Assembly (NCBI GenBank): GCA_963576735.1
Contig: OY755171.1
Coordinates: forward strand, 19,566,182 to 19,630,181
Source of the DNA: Bedellia somnulentella
Taxonomy: Eukaryota; Arthropoda; Insecta; Lepidoptera; Bedelliidae
Reading direction: 5' to 3'
DNA: 64,000 nt
Below are positions 9,474-19,512 of the stretch, in pieces. The notes under the pieces are model-generated. The model saw only the letters and a program-made list of their open reading frames with translations. It was not told the origin of the DNA and did not search any database. Position numbers and translations under genes: made by a program. The first letter of the stretch is position 1. Every line of letters begins with the position of its first letter.

Positions 9474-12400
9474 TTAGTCCGCATTTCTGCGTTGTCTAGC
9501 AGGGCCCGAAGTACCAGTGTTGGTAGATGGTTTAATGACTGGTCGCCATGTACGGGTGAGCTTACTTTCGTTTTCTTCGTCCACATTTCTGCGTTGTCTA
9601 GCAGGGCCCGAAGTACCAGTGTTGGTAGATGGTTTAATGACTGGTCGCCATGTACGAGTGAGCTTACTTTCGTTTTCTTCGTCCACATTTCTGCGTTGTC
9701 TAGCAGGGCCCGAAGTACCAGTGTTGGTAGATGGTTTAATGACTGGTCGCCATGTACGGGTGAGCTTACTTTCTAGTTCCTCGTCCACATTTCTGCGTTG
9801 TCTAGCAGGGCCCGAAGTACCAGTGTTGGTAGATGGTTTAATGACTGGTCGCCATGTACGAGTGAGCTTACTTTCGTTTTCTTCGTCCACATTTCTGCGT
9901 TGTCTAGCAGGGCCTGAAGTACCAGTGTTGGTAGATGGTTTAATGACTGGTCGCCATGTACGAGTGAGCTTACTTTCGTTTTCTTCGTCCACATTTCTGC
10001 GTTGTCTAGCAGGGCCCGAAGTACCAGTGTTGGTAGATGGTTTAATGACTGGTCGCCATGTGCGGGTGAGCTTACTTTCTAGTTCCTCGTCCACATTTCT
10101 GCGTTGTCTAGCAGGGCCCGAAGTACCAGTGTTGGTAGATGGTTTAATGACTGGTCGCCATGTACGGGTGAGCTTACTTTCGTTTTCTTCGTCCACATTT
10201 CTGCGTTGTCTAGCAGGGCCCGAAGTACCAGTGTTGGTAGATGGTTTAATGACTGGTCGCCATGTACGAGTGAGCTTACTTTCGTTTTCTTCGTCCACAT
10301 TTCTGCGTTGTCTAGCAGGGCCCGAAGTACCAGTGTTGGTAGATGGTTTAATGACTGGTCGCCATGTACGGGTGAGCTTACTTTCTAGTTCCTCGTCCAC
10401 ATTTCTGCGTTGTCTAGCAGGGCCCGAAGTACCAGTGTTGGTAGATGGTTTAATGACTGGTCGCCATGTACGAGTGAGCTTACTTTCGTTTTCTTCGTCC
10501 ACATTTCTGCGTTGTCTAGCAGGGCCTGAAGTACCAGTGTTGGTAGATGGTTTAATGACTGGTCGCCATGTACGAGTGAGCTTACTTTCGTTTTCTTCGT
10601 CCACATTTCTGCGTTGTCTAGCAGGGCCAGAAGTACCAGTGTTGGTAGATGGTTTAATGACTGGTCGCCATGTGCGGGTGAGCTTACTTTCTAGTTCCTC
10701 GTCCACATTTCTGCGTTGTCTAGCAGGGCCCGAAGTACCAGTGTTGGTAGATGGTTTAATGACTGGTCGCCATGTACGGGTGAGCTTACTTTCGTTTTCT
10801 TCGTCCACATTTCTGCGTTGTCTAGCAGGGCCCGAAGTACCAGTGTTGGTAGATGGTTTAATGACTGGTCGCCATGTGCGGGTGAGCTTACTTTCTAGTT
10901 CCTCGTCCACATTTCTGCGTTGTCTAGCAGGGCCCGAAGTACCAGTGTTGGTAGATGGTTTAATGACTGGTCGCCATGTACGGGTGAGCTTACTTTCGTT
11001 TTCTTCGTCCACATTTCTGCGTTGTCTAGCAGGGCCCGAAGTACCAGTGTTGGTAGATGGTTTAATGACTGGTCGCCATGTGCGGGTGAGCTTACTTTCG
11101 TTTTCTTCGTCCACATTTCTGCGTTGTCTAGCAGGGCCCGAAGTACCAGTGTTGGTAGATGGTTTAATGACTGGTCGCCATGTACGGGTGAGCTTACTTT
11201 CTAGTTCCTCTTCCACATTTCTGCGTTTTCTAGCAGGGCCCGAAGTACCAGTGTTGGTAGATGGTTTAATGACTGGTCGCCATGTACGAGTGAGCTTACT
11301 TTCGTTTTCTTCGTCCACATTTCTGCGTTGTCTAGCAGGGCCCGAAGTACCAGTGTTGGTAGATGGTTTAATGACTGGTCGCCACTGGCGCTTTTGCCTT
11401 AAATCATCATCATTTTTGGTTTCGCTTGCTAATAGAGACTCAAAAACCTTACTTGTCTCTTGTGCTGGTTTGTTGGTTTCATCTGCAATAAAAGCGTTAG
11501 GTTATTTATTATCTAAAAAAAAAAGTTATGTAGAATTACTATTAGCTATGGAAGAGACGTTATTAAAAAAAATGTCAAGACTATAATAATATACGTGGTC
11601 ATCTCCTTGTATTATGCATATTGATAAACAGATTCTATTGGGTTTCCTCACAGCCTTTATATGTCCCCATCAATGGGCTCGAGCCTACCCAATATAGAGC
11701 GATTTGGCCATAGTCCACCACGCTGGCTAATTGCGGGTTGGCAGACTAACGACTACTATCGTAATAGTAGCCGGGACCGACGGCTTAACGTGCTCTTAAT
11801 TTTCAGATAATCAGGTGATTCAAGCCTGCAATATCCTTCCAAACTGGGTTAAATCTTACAAATTAAATTTGTAAGGTTACCACCCCCGGGGATTGAATCC
11901 GAGACCTCCGTACTTGAAACCAAGCGCTTACCCGCAAGACCACGGAGGCAGTCGCTATTGAGTTTAGACATATGTAAATCAAATTTCTTATCCATTTGAC
12001 AATATTTATCACATTATGTATAGTTGAACAGTACTGAAAAAAAAGCCTTCTTCTAATTGCCATACGTATAAAATATTATCTGCCTTATACACCAATAATC
12101 GGAGATTGTTCTTACCAGACTGTTTCGTGCTTGAAGATAAAACTCCATTTGCAATCTGAAATTGAAAAAAAAATGTTATGGTTTTATATCTATCTAAGCG
12201 GCGATCGATAGTCTCTGCCTGCCACAATGGGAACTAACCGAGTTAGTATACGTATGTGTATGTAGAAAATTACTGCTAACGATACTAGTATTAATGGGAA
12301 GACACATGTTAAGTAATTAATTAATGAGTGAGAATCGGGTGCATAACTAAATGAGTTAAAACAATGAGTTATTGAATAAATGTTGTTGATTATATTTGAA

Positions 12401-13530
12401 GTTGTTTGCCTTGTTTAAATTATTGGGAACGATGCAGAAGAGATTGTTAGTGAGTTGTAAATTTGTGATGAGGTTGAGTTTTGTCCTAATAAAAGATGTT
12501 TATTAGATGCACTGTGTTGCCGGCTCAGAATTTCACTACCCCTTTCTTTCCATGAGTGTCGTAAGCTAAGCGTAGCGTAAGGCCTTTAGTGGTTTTTCGG
12601 TCATGCTGATGGAGACCCATCAACAACGATACTTAATTTCTACCATCTTGACCCCTATCAACTTCCAAATGTGGCTGAGGAGTTTCTAGCTCTAAAGCTC
12701 TGGCTACCCCTTTTTGAGAATAATGGCCGTGAGTTTTTTAAAAAAAAAGACGATACCAGATATTAAAAAAATAAATTGGATTAGTATTTTCTGTTACAAT
12801 AACTCAAATGAATTGCACCCTGTGGAAGGTGCTATTTAAACTTAAACCTGGAATCAATTGTAGTGCATATAGACGAGTGAAAGCATATCTCTAACAAACC
12901 GGACACTTTTTTCGTAGTCCGTTCTTTTCGACAGCGTACTCGAACAGAACGGACTTTTTTTATCCGTTCTGTCATACCGGTATAACAAACAGTATGACAG
13001 ATCGGACTAGACGTTTGCGATCAGCTTGTATTTGCGATCAAGATGATTTAGCAAATATTTAAATTTCTGAATATATTTTCAATATTATTGTTCTATTGTA
13101 ATTAATGACACTGGAACTTATATTAAATATAACTTTATGCGGAAATAATTAATAGGACAATTGGGGGTAGTATTACTTGGTTATATTATGGGGTAGTGTT
13201 ATTCTAAGCCGTGTAGTCTCGGCTTAGAATAACACTACCCCATTTCTACCCGTTGGTGATCGTAAAAGGAGACTAAGGGTATAGGGGCTTATAAAGTGAT
13301 TTTTGGGCGATGTGGTTGGAGACCCGTCACCAAAAACATTTATTATACCAACTTTTCCCCAATCAACTTCCAAAAGTGGCTGAGGAATTTTTCATTCCAA
13401 AGGCTTAGCTACCCCGATAAGGGATTTATAGCCGTGAGTATATGTATGTATGTATGATTTTATTAAGTAATTTTATCTTTAAACTTACCACAATAACTGC
13501 AAGCACGTAACTAATGAATGGTGGTCGCAT
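9474..13530 (-). CDS. Gene A: secreted multi-repeat, furin-site-bounded peptide precursor (three exons)
   Basis: Not a family I recognise. Exons (minus): E1 13530-13489, donor GTAAGT; E2 12155-12116, acceptor TTTCAATTTCAG, donor GTAAGA; E3 11482-9474, acceptor TTTTATTGCAG. Phases join exactly, giving 696 aa. E1 encodes MRPPFISYVLAVIV and E2 IANGVLSSSTKQS, together a signal peptide with a likely cut after the hydrophobic stretch. E3 starts with an acidic propeptide, then RQKR and QWRPVIKPSTNTGTSGP, then about 18 further 34-residue units. Each unit runs NVDEENESKL, TRTWRPVIKPSTNTGTSGPA and RQRR. RQKR and RQRR fit the furin consensus R-X-K/R-R, so processing would free repeated basic Trp/Pro peptides. 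The stop comes from GAA to TAA in the last unit. Coding is supported by exon 1, exon 2 and splice conservation in gene B. An antimicrobial or signalling-peptide role is inference; apidaecin and Baramicin are architectural analogues only. Confidence 0.75.
9477..11400 (-). repeat. 102-bp minisatellite inside gene A exon 3, about 19 units
   Basis: Strict 102-bp period (34 codons), so copy-number change keeps the frame. Units come in two main versions on the minus strand, DEENESKL (GAAAACGAAAGT) and DEELESKL (GAACTAGAAAGT). They are mostly arranged as a trimer of two ENE units and one ELE unit, giving a 306-bp higher-order period. Base changes between units are few, which points to recent unequal exchange or conversion. 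The outermost 5' unit differs (RQKRQWRP instead of LTRTWRP), marking the ancestral junction with the propeptide. Confidence 0.9.
11640..11957 (-). mobile_element. SINE-3 in gene A intron 2
   Basis: tRNA-derived SINE, read on the minus strand from the right: TGCCTCCGTGGTC (A-box region), GGCTTGC-type body and an internal B box (GATTCAATCCC). The body includes TAATTTGTAAGATTTAACCC and a GTCGGTCCCGGCTACTATTA block. It is the same family as 47615-47962 and is absent from the matching gene B intron. Confidence 0.85.
12196..12262 (+). mobile_element. LINE 3' tail remnant
   Basis: Contains GCGGCGATCGATAGTCTCTGCCTGCC…AATGGGAACTAA followed by a GTATG-type tail. It matches the ORF end (W-R-S-I-V-S-A-Y-P-N-G) and tail of the LINE at 32810-32929. 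It is also present at 37834-37895 in copy B, so it was inserted before the duplication. Confidence 0.6.
12524..12735 (+). mobile_element. Family T repeat, variant
   Basis: Head TGTTGCCGGCTCAGAATTTCACTACCCC, then GGAGACCCATCAACAACG, AAATGTGGCTGAGGAGTTTCTAGC and a GGCCGTGAG end. It shares the GGAGTTTCTAGCTCTAAAGCTC variant with 38641-38785, its counterpart in copy B. Confidence 0.75.
12890..13020. other. Hairpin-forming stretch
   Basis: GTCCGTTCT (about 12917) pairs with AGAACGGAC (about 12946), and CCGTTCTGTCATACCGG pairs imperfectly with CAGTATGACAGATCGGAC (about 12990-13008). It may be the remains of a small inverted-repeat element. No function visible. Confidence 0.4.
13188..13456 (+). mobile_element. 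Family T repeat with inverted head duplication
   Basis: A full plus-strand copy (head 13211, TATG tail to 13456) is preceded by an inverted copy of its first 23 bases, so 13188-13210 and 13221-13243 form perfect arms around a 10-base loop. It lies in gene A intron 1. Confidence 0.8.
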
Positions 13531-13575
13531 TGTGCGTCTTGTAAAATAACTTTACTATAGAGCAGTGCTTCAATT

Positions 13576-13610
13576 CTGATACTTATGAATCTAACACACA
13601 CGTTTATATA
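13576..13610 (-). promoter_or_regulatory. Gene A core promoter: TATA box and initiator
   Basis: On the minus strand TATATAAA occupies 13610-13603 and TCAG (arthropod initiator-like) 13579-13576, with 33 nt from the first T of TATA to the initiator A. That leaves a 5' UTR of about 47 nt before the ATG at 13530. The same elements at the same spacing stand before gene B, while upstream sequence differs more. I saw no convincing NF-kB site. Confidence 0.6.
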
Positions 13611-14381
13611 CTTTTCTATCGTTCCTAAACATATGTTGATTTATTTGATCAAGAATACAATAACCATACTTAAAGCCTTATTCATCATTCAAACAATGAT
13701 CAGCACACAACCTGTAGCTGCTTCTATTTATACTCATATTTTGAAAAGAACTTTTGTTAACATCTTACAAATGATAAGCCAAACTCGATAGGGTTGTGTA
13801 GTTTTATACAGATTTCCGATGGCGATTTTTCAGTTTCTTTATTAGATCCTGGGTACTATACAACAAACTAATCCTTTAATACCAATTATGAAGGAAATGG
13901 GAAAAAACAGACGGTTGTGTGCCTGGGGATCGCTTCTCTGGAAATTGGAACTTCTATAGATGCTAAATATTTTAGAAACTTAGAATCTCGATGATGAGTG
14001 TGACGAATATTGTTTGTTTACGTGCTGTGGAATGTGATACTTCTTGCACTGTCAGCGTTTCTATGTAGTGCGCGTCATTTTGCACTGATAGCGCATCGCT
14101 ACACCAATCAAACCTGCCCAAATACAAAAATATGGCTGTCATCTTTAATGTCCTTTATTTCCTTTAAAACAACTCACCAGTATGAATCAAACAAGCCCAA
14201 ATTTGATAGGATTGTGTAGTTATTGTATTTTATTTATGAATTTATTCAGGCATATCAACAGTAGTGTTACATACACCATATTCCACCATAAAGTATTTGG
14301 AATAACAACAGCAGTAAACAATAAAATCAATATTATCTGAATCGCAACCTCTTGTTTTAATTTACGATGTAAACAAACATA

Positions 14382-14575
14382 CATATACTCAAGGCTATAA
14401 ATCGATATAAGGGGTAGCCAGAGCTTCTAAATAAGAAATTCCTCAGCTATTTTTGGAAGTTGAGTAGTGAAAAGATTGGGAAGTAAATCATTTGGTGATG
14501 GCTCTCCAAGTGTATCGCCCAAAAATCACTTAAAAAGCCCCAAAATCTTTAGCTGCCTCTTAAGACCACCCACTC
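14382..14575 (-). mobile_element. Family T repeat shared by both duplication copies
   Basis: Minus-oriented copy (ACTCAAGGCTATAAAT start, TTAGCTGCCTCTTAAGA end). Its orthologue is at 42490-42705 with the same rare changes (AAGGCTATAAATC, TTAGCTGCC.CTTAAGA), so it predates the segmental duplication. Confidence 0.8.
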
Positions 14576-14851
14576 CAAAAAATAAAGTATTGCCATAAAA
14601 TCAATAGAATATTAACAAATATTAAAATCAACATTATCCGAATTGCAACCTCTTCAGTTTTCAATTACGATGTTATTCTGCACCGATAACTACCAAATGC
14701 ATACGATACAGTAAATGTATATATAAAAAAAACCTGAACATAACAACCCTATGTTCATGCTTCATGCGCATGGGCACAAAATGTTTGGGGAATCTATTAA
14801 TATAGTTGTCAGTTTTCATACAGAACGTGGTTTCCGAGCTAGAACAGGGCA

Positions 14852-14976
14852 AGCACGAGCCGTGTTTAAACTAGTTATCGCGTGGGATAAAGTAGCCATC
14901 TCTTACGCACTTACTTAGTATCGTATACTGCCATCTCATTCTAACCGTTATCGTGTCGATAAATTAGCGCTAGTGC
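14852..14976. mobile_element. Short inverted-repeat element, about 125 bp
   Basis: AGCACGAGC at the left and GCTAGTGCT at the right are near inverses. The interior, from GTGTTTAAACTAGTTATCGC to ACCGTTATCGTGTCG, matches 29851-29976 in the opposite orientation. Non-coding. Confidence 0.7.
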
Positions 14977-16250
14977 TAGCTATACAGAACTCTCATGTGC
15001 GCCGATATAGTATACTAAGTTTGTGGATATAGTATTCCACGTCCCACGCAGTGTAAGGGTCACATGGGTTGCGGACAATCTTATAGTAATACTTAGGTGT
15101 TCAGACACCGCTCGAGCGCTCGACACTGTGGTATTCGTTCCAGCGTTATTGCTAGAATGATACTTTTGAAACATTTTACCACAGATAATATAATATTATA
15201 CTAGTACTATATAATAATATACTAGATTTTGCGTTACTTTTGACACTCTCATGTTACACGATTCAGTTATATTTGTGTTACTTTTAGGTCAACATTAAAA
15301 GTTTGCAGCGAAAAAATATGACGAAATTCTCTCTCTATCCCGAGTATTTCTAATTTTTTTTCGGTAGTGTTACTTTTCTCGAGAAAATGTCACTTTTTGT
15401 GCTGTTTCATGTTATATTTGCCTATCTGCCATTAACAACCATGATTTGTAATTCGTTCGCATTCGATTTGGCCATTGGACCACGTTTAATCCAGTCGGAG
15501 GGTGTTCGTAATTTTAGCAGAAGATTCATCATAGTTTATTATTTTTGCGACTACAGTTTTTGAGACTATAGTTTTATTGTTGAACTCTTATGTCACGAAG
15601 CTTATACAACACAAAAGAGACGCCACAGACAATAAATAAGGTTTGAATCTAATAATAATATTGGCCAAACAATTATTATTAATACAAATGATGAATATAT
15701 GTTAGTCAAATTTTAAAGCTGTAAATTCTTTAGTTATTGAATACTGACTAATGAATAAATTTCATTTTGTTTTCTGAATAATATTATTTTTGTTACAATT
15801 GTAAAGGGAATGACATACATTTTCTTTTGTTTATTTCTTTTCATCGCTGTTTTCACATGACGGTGCTGATTACCGTCAATTGGCAAAAAGTTATTCAAAT
15901 AATAAATAGATACTTATTCTACGAACAAATTGTTTAATGGTTATCGGTAAAAATCGTGTTTAAATAATCTATAATAAATTCTTTTATATATTAAATACAA
16001 TTGGCAACTTGAAATCCGTAAGGCAAGGGGTATCAGACCACGTATATATTACTACAAAAATAATACAAAACAACTTCAGGAATTTTAAAAACTCAGTCCC
16101 TAAAGAGATGAAATTAGGGTTTGAAGTTTATGTGTAAATATTTTTCCATTTTGGACTCGACAGTATGAGTAACCAGAATGTATGTTTTCGAATATAATTT
16201 TATAGTAAAAAAAACATCTTTGTTTATAAATATGAACAAAAATAATAATG
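14977..16250. other. Non-coding end of duplication copy A
   Basis: Holds 15000-15075 and 15590-16040, shared with copy B, and a roughly 500-bp piece (15076-15570) missing from B. No gene seen. The site corresponding to the Harbinger-type insertion of copy B is intact here (ACTCTTATG at about 15585). Confidence 0.6.
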
Positions 16251-16281
16251 TCATTTCATTTCATTTCATTTCATTTCATTT
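16251..16281 (-). repeat. (AAATG)n 3' tail of the CR1-like LINE
   Basis: About six TCATT/CATTT repeats on the plus strand, which read (AAATG)n at the 3' end of the minus-strand LINE. Short tandem tails instead of poly(A) are usual for CR1-group elements. Confidence 0.8.
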
Positions 16282-16617
16282 ATTTTTGCAATCCATAAAG
16301 TTGTATACAGCTGTTATATCATTTTACATTAGTATTTATGGACCCTGTCGGGTATAGCAAAATGGAAGAGAGGATTAAACAATTATCTTATCAATCTGTC
16401 ATTAATAATTATTAATTATATCCATCATAGTGTATTAGAATAGAAATATCAAGTCATAGTTATAATACGATTTATTCCACTTATGTCATAGTAATCATTT
16501 TATAAATGTCAAATCTAAATATTTTATTATATATATATTATTATTATTTAAGTAAATATTAATAATGTCATTTTTATTTGGTCAACGGCTATTCGAATAA
16601 GTCTAATAAAATATAAT

Positions 16618-19512
16618 TTATATCAATGTTTCGTCGTTTAAGAATTCTTTTACCGAGTAATAGCATTTTTTTATAAGTAGTTTTTTCAACTGTTGGGGAA
16701 ATTTATCATTTTCAGTTGTTTTGAGTTTGTTGGGCAACTTGTTGTAAATATTTATTGACATTATGTGTGCGTTACACGACTGCATGTGTAGGCGCGTAAC
16801 CGGCATCTGCAATTTGTTTGGGTGTCTCAGTATGTATGGTGTGTCTATATCTTTTCTTTTAGTGTATAAATGTTGATTTTCACGAACGAATTTACAAATT
16901 TCTAGGATATATATACCAGTCAATGTAAGTATGTTATATTTAATGAAATAAGGCCTACAAGAATCCGATTCTGTGATATTTGCAATAATTCTTATTAGTT
17001 TTTTTTGCATAATAAATACCTGAGACGAGTGGGTGCTATTTCCCCATAGTATTATGCCGTAGCTCAGCCAGGAGTTCGCATATGCGAAATAAGTGATACG
17101 CGCGGTTTCTGTACTCGTTGTTTTCTTTATTTCTAGCAAAGCGTACGCAAAGCTACTTAATTTGGATTTAATCCTACTAACATGGGATTTCCAATCAACA
17201 TGAGAGTCAATGTTAATTCCCAATAATGTTGCTTCATTTACTACGTTAATTTTTTCCCCATCATAAGTAAAATCTATGTCAATTTTCTTCTTCTGAGATG
17301 TATGAAAAGCTATTAATTTTGTTTTTTGCGCATTTATTTCCAAATTATGTTTGTGTAGCCAATTCGTTAGGGTTTCAAATAGTGAGGTCAGTTTATTATT
17401 TAAGTCTACATTATTTTGGCAAGGAAGCATTATAGATAGGTCATCAGCAAAGAGTGTGCAGTGAACGTCTTTTATTATTTTAGGAAGGTCATTTATGTAA
17501 ATTAAAAACATCAAACACCCGATTACACACCCCTGGGGTATTGATGCTCTCATTGTTTTGAAATCTGATTGTATAGATTCTATTTCTTTGGTTTCGTAGT
17601 TGTAATATTCAATTTCGACACATTGTATTCGGTTCTGCAAGTAAGATTTAATTAATTTGAGAGTATTTCCGCGGATTCCTACACCATAAAATTTGGTTTC
17701 TAATATATCATATTGAGCTTTGTCGTAAGCTTTTTTTAGGTCTATTAAAATACCAATTGCGTATTCCTTATTTGATATAATTTTTATAGCTTCCTGGATA
17801 TAATTATACACAGCTAAAGTTGTGGACCGGTTTTTCCTAAATCCGTATTGTGAATCGTCTAATATTTTGTATTTACTACAAAAAGAGTTAATACGATTAC
17901 ACAATGCTTTTTCGAATATCTTAGATGAGGTAGGTAGTAAGGCAATGGGTCTATAGTTGTTAGGATTGAGTTTAGAGCTTTTCTTATGAATAGGTTTTAC
18001 GATGGACTTTTTCAAATGGCCGGGAAACACACCTTCTACAAACGATTGATTTATTAGTAAGTAAAATGGTTCCGTCAGTTCCACCGCACATTGTTTAAAT
18101 AAATGAGGTGGTAAATCGTCTAAACCGGAACTTTTTTTACTTTTCAAACATTTTAAAATTCTAAAAACCTCGTTTAAACTTATAGGGTTTAAATACATAC
18201 TATTTTCAATGGGTTGTATAACGGAACAATCATTTTTATTTAATGTATTAATCCTGTCTCCTGCCGATAAGAAGTAGTCGTTAAAAGTAGCAGCCACCTC
18301 TTTTGGGTTACATATGTCTTTGCCGTCAATTTTTAATGTTATATTGTTTTTGTCTCGTCTTGTGTTTTTATTTGTCCTTTCATTGATTATTCTCCACATG
18401 GTTTGTATTTTATTGTCAGATGATTTTAATCTATGTTCATAGCATAATTTTTTGGCTTTGATTATAATCTTTTTTAATATTTTTCCATATTTATTATTGT
18501 GATTTATTAGTCTTTTATCTTTAGAGTGATTTGTTAAAATTCTTAAGAATCTTTTGTTTTTACATGAGTTTTTTATACCGGTTGTTAACCAATGATGTTT
18601 GTGATTTATTGTCAGCTTAATTAACTTTTTCGGTATACATTCGTCTAGTATGTTATTAATGCAATTTTGAAAGCTCTCATAGTTTTCATCAATATTTTTA
18701 CAATTATTAATTATTTTTGACCAATTTATTTGCTTTAATTTAGTTTGAAATTTTAACATATTTACTTCACTAAAAACTCTTCTTTTCATAAACCATTCAT
18801 TTCTTTTCTGTTGTGGTTTCGGTATATTTGTATCTAAATGTATGGCTGTCGCCAAATGATTAGTAAAACCTAGATTCTCCACGGAAGTGTAAAAAGTGTC
18901 GCTGCCGAAATTTGTAAAAATTAAGTCTAAACATGTAGCCGATGTTGGGGTGAAATGTGTAGCTGTCTTTATGTGTTGTTTAAAGTTATACTCCAACATG
19001 AGATCTAAGAACTCGTTTACATTTGCGTTTTTGTCGAGAATATTATAATTAAAGTCACCGCCTATAATAACGTCCCACTTTTGATACCTTTTATTTATAT
19101 GTAAAAGAACTTTACGTACTTGAGTTAGAAATGTTTCTCCCTGTCTTCCATTATGGTAAATAGTGATTAATACAATATTTAGTTTAGTCACAGTCACTGC
19201 AGCGATTTCTATAACATATTCAACAGACTTATCGTTTATTTCTTGCACTTCAATGAATTCCAAATCCTTGTGTAGTAAGATGCAAACGCCGCCCCCTACT
19301 CTTATTTTTCTGCAAAATGTTGCCGCCATGGTATATCCCGTAAAGTTGATCATTGGTAGTTTGTCTTCGGTTAGCCATGACTCCGTGATGCAAATTGCTT
19401 GGTATATGGGATTTCCTTTTATGAATTCTTCTAGTAAATGTTGCTTATTAAAAATGCTCTGGAAGTTTTGGAATAATATATTTATTGTTTGTTTTGTCTT
19501 TCTAGTATCCAC
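16618..19512 (-). CDS. LINE ORF2: endonuclease and reverse transcriptase
   Basis: Encodes about 964 residues. N-terminal APE-type endonuclease: ILFQNFQS (about 12-19), ITESWL with E44, GGDFNYN with D153 and N155, CLDLIFT (about 194-200) and GFTNHLA (215-221). RT: SGLDDLPPHLFK, PIHKKSSKLNPNNYRPIALL, LIDLKKAYD, IPQGCVIGCLMFLIYINDLP, and catalytic FADDLSIML at about residue 687, followed by the usual C-terminal domain (IILWGNS). The element would nick target DNA and prime reverse transcription of its RNA there. Odd points: the frame has no ATG at its head (it opens after a stop at 19530-19528, and the first Met is about residue 54), it overlaps ORF1 by 11 nt, and N218 replaces the Asp of the usual S-D-H motif. 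Otherwise intact over 2.9 kb. Confidence 0.85.
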   Translation of the reverse strand: MDTRKTKQTINILFQNFQSIFNKQHLLEEFIKGNPIYQAICITESWLTEDKLPMINFTGYTMAATFCRKIRVGGGVCILLHKDLEFIEVQEINDKSVEYVIEIAAVTVTKLNIVLITIYHNGRQGETFLTQVRKVLLHINKRYQKWDVIIGGDFNYNILDKNANVNEFLDLMLEYNFKQHIKTATHFTPTSATCLDLIFTNFGSDTFYTSVENLGFTNHLATAIHLDTNIPKPQQKRNEWFMKRRVFSEVNMLKFQTKLKQINWSKIINNCKNIDENYESFQNCINNILDECIPKKLIKLTINHKHHWLTTGIKNSCKNKRFLRILTNHSKDKRLINHNNKYGKILKKIIIKAKKLCYEHRLKSSDNKIQTMWRIINERTNKNTRRDKNNITLKIDGKDICNPKEVAATFNDYFLSAGDRINTLNKNDCSVIQPIENSMYLNPISLNEVFRILKCLKSKKSSGLDDLPPHLFKQCAVELTEPFYLLINQSFVEGVFPGHLKKSIVKPIHKKSSKLNPNNYRPIALLPTSSKIFEKALCNRINSFCSKYKILDDSQYGFRKNRSTTLAVYNYIQEAIKIISNKEYAIGILIDLKKAYDKAQYDILETKFYGVGIRGNTLKLIKSYLQNRIQCVEIEYYNYETKEIESIQSDFKTMRASIPQGCVIGCLMFLIYINDLPKIIKDVHCTLFADDLSIMLPCQNNVDLNNKLTSLFETLTNWLHKHNLEINAQKTKLIAFHTSQKKKIDIDFTYDGEKINVVNEATLLGINIDSHVDWKSHVSRIKSKLSSFAYALLEIKKTTSTETARITYFAYANSWLSYGIILWGNSTHSSQVFIMQKKLIRIIANITESDSCRPYFIKYNILTLTGIYILEICKFVRENQHLYTKRKDIDTPYILRHPNKLQMPVTRLHMQSCNAHIMSINIYNKLPNKLKTTENDKFPQQLKKLLIKKCYYSVKEFLNDETLI

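Larger units (their letters stand above)
9049..16050 (+). repeat. Segmental duplication copy A (direct, partner 32453-48030)
   Basis: Blocks in this segment recur in the same order and orientation in copy B: 9049-9470 with 32453-33070, the repeat arrays, 11965-12180 with 37310-37820, 12745-12880 with 38785-39160, 13480-13850 with 41525-41880, 14382-14575 with 42490-42705 (a shared family T insertion), 14640-14700 with 45650-45710, 14760-14810 with 46015-46090, 15000-15075 with 46640-46710, and 15590-16040 with 47225-48020. Copy A is the more compact. Alignment by eye, so identity is not quantified. Confidence 0.85.

Noticed and set aside
9517..11586. A 689-codon open frame on the plus strand across the 102-bp array
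   Set aside because: The unit length is a multiple of three, so one stop-free frame repeats without end. It has no splice or promoter support and is not conserved with copy B, whereas the minus strand has conserved exons.
13920..13940. Possible NF-kB site upstream of gene A (TGGGGATCGCTTCT)
   Set aside because: It matches the consensus only partly and is not kept in gene B, so immune regulation is not claimed.
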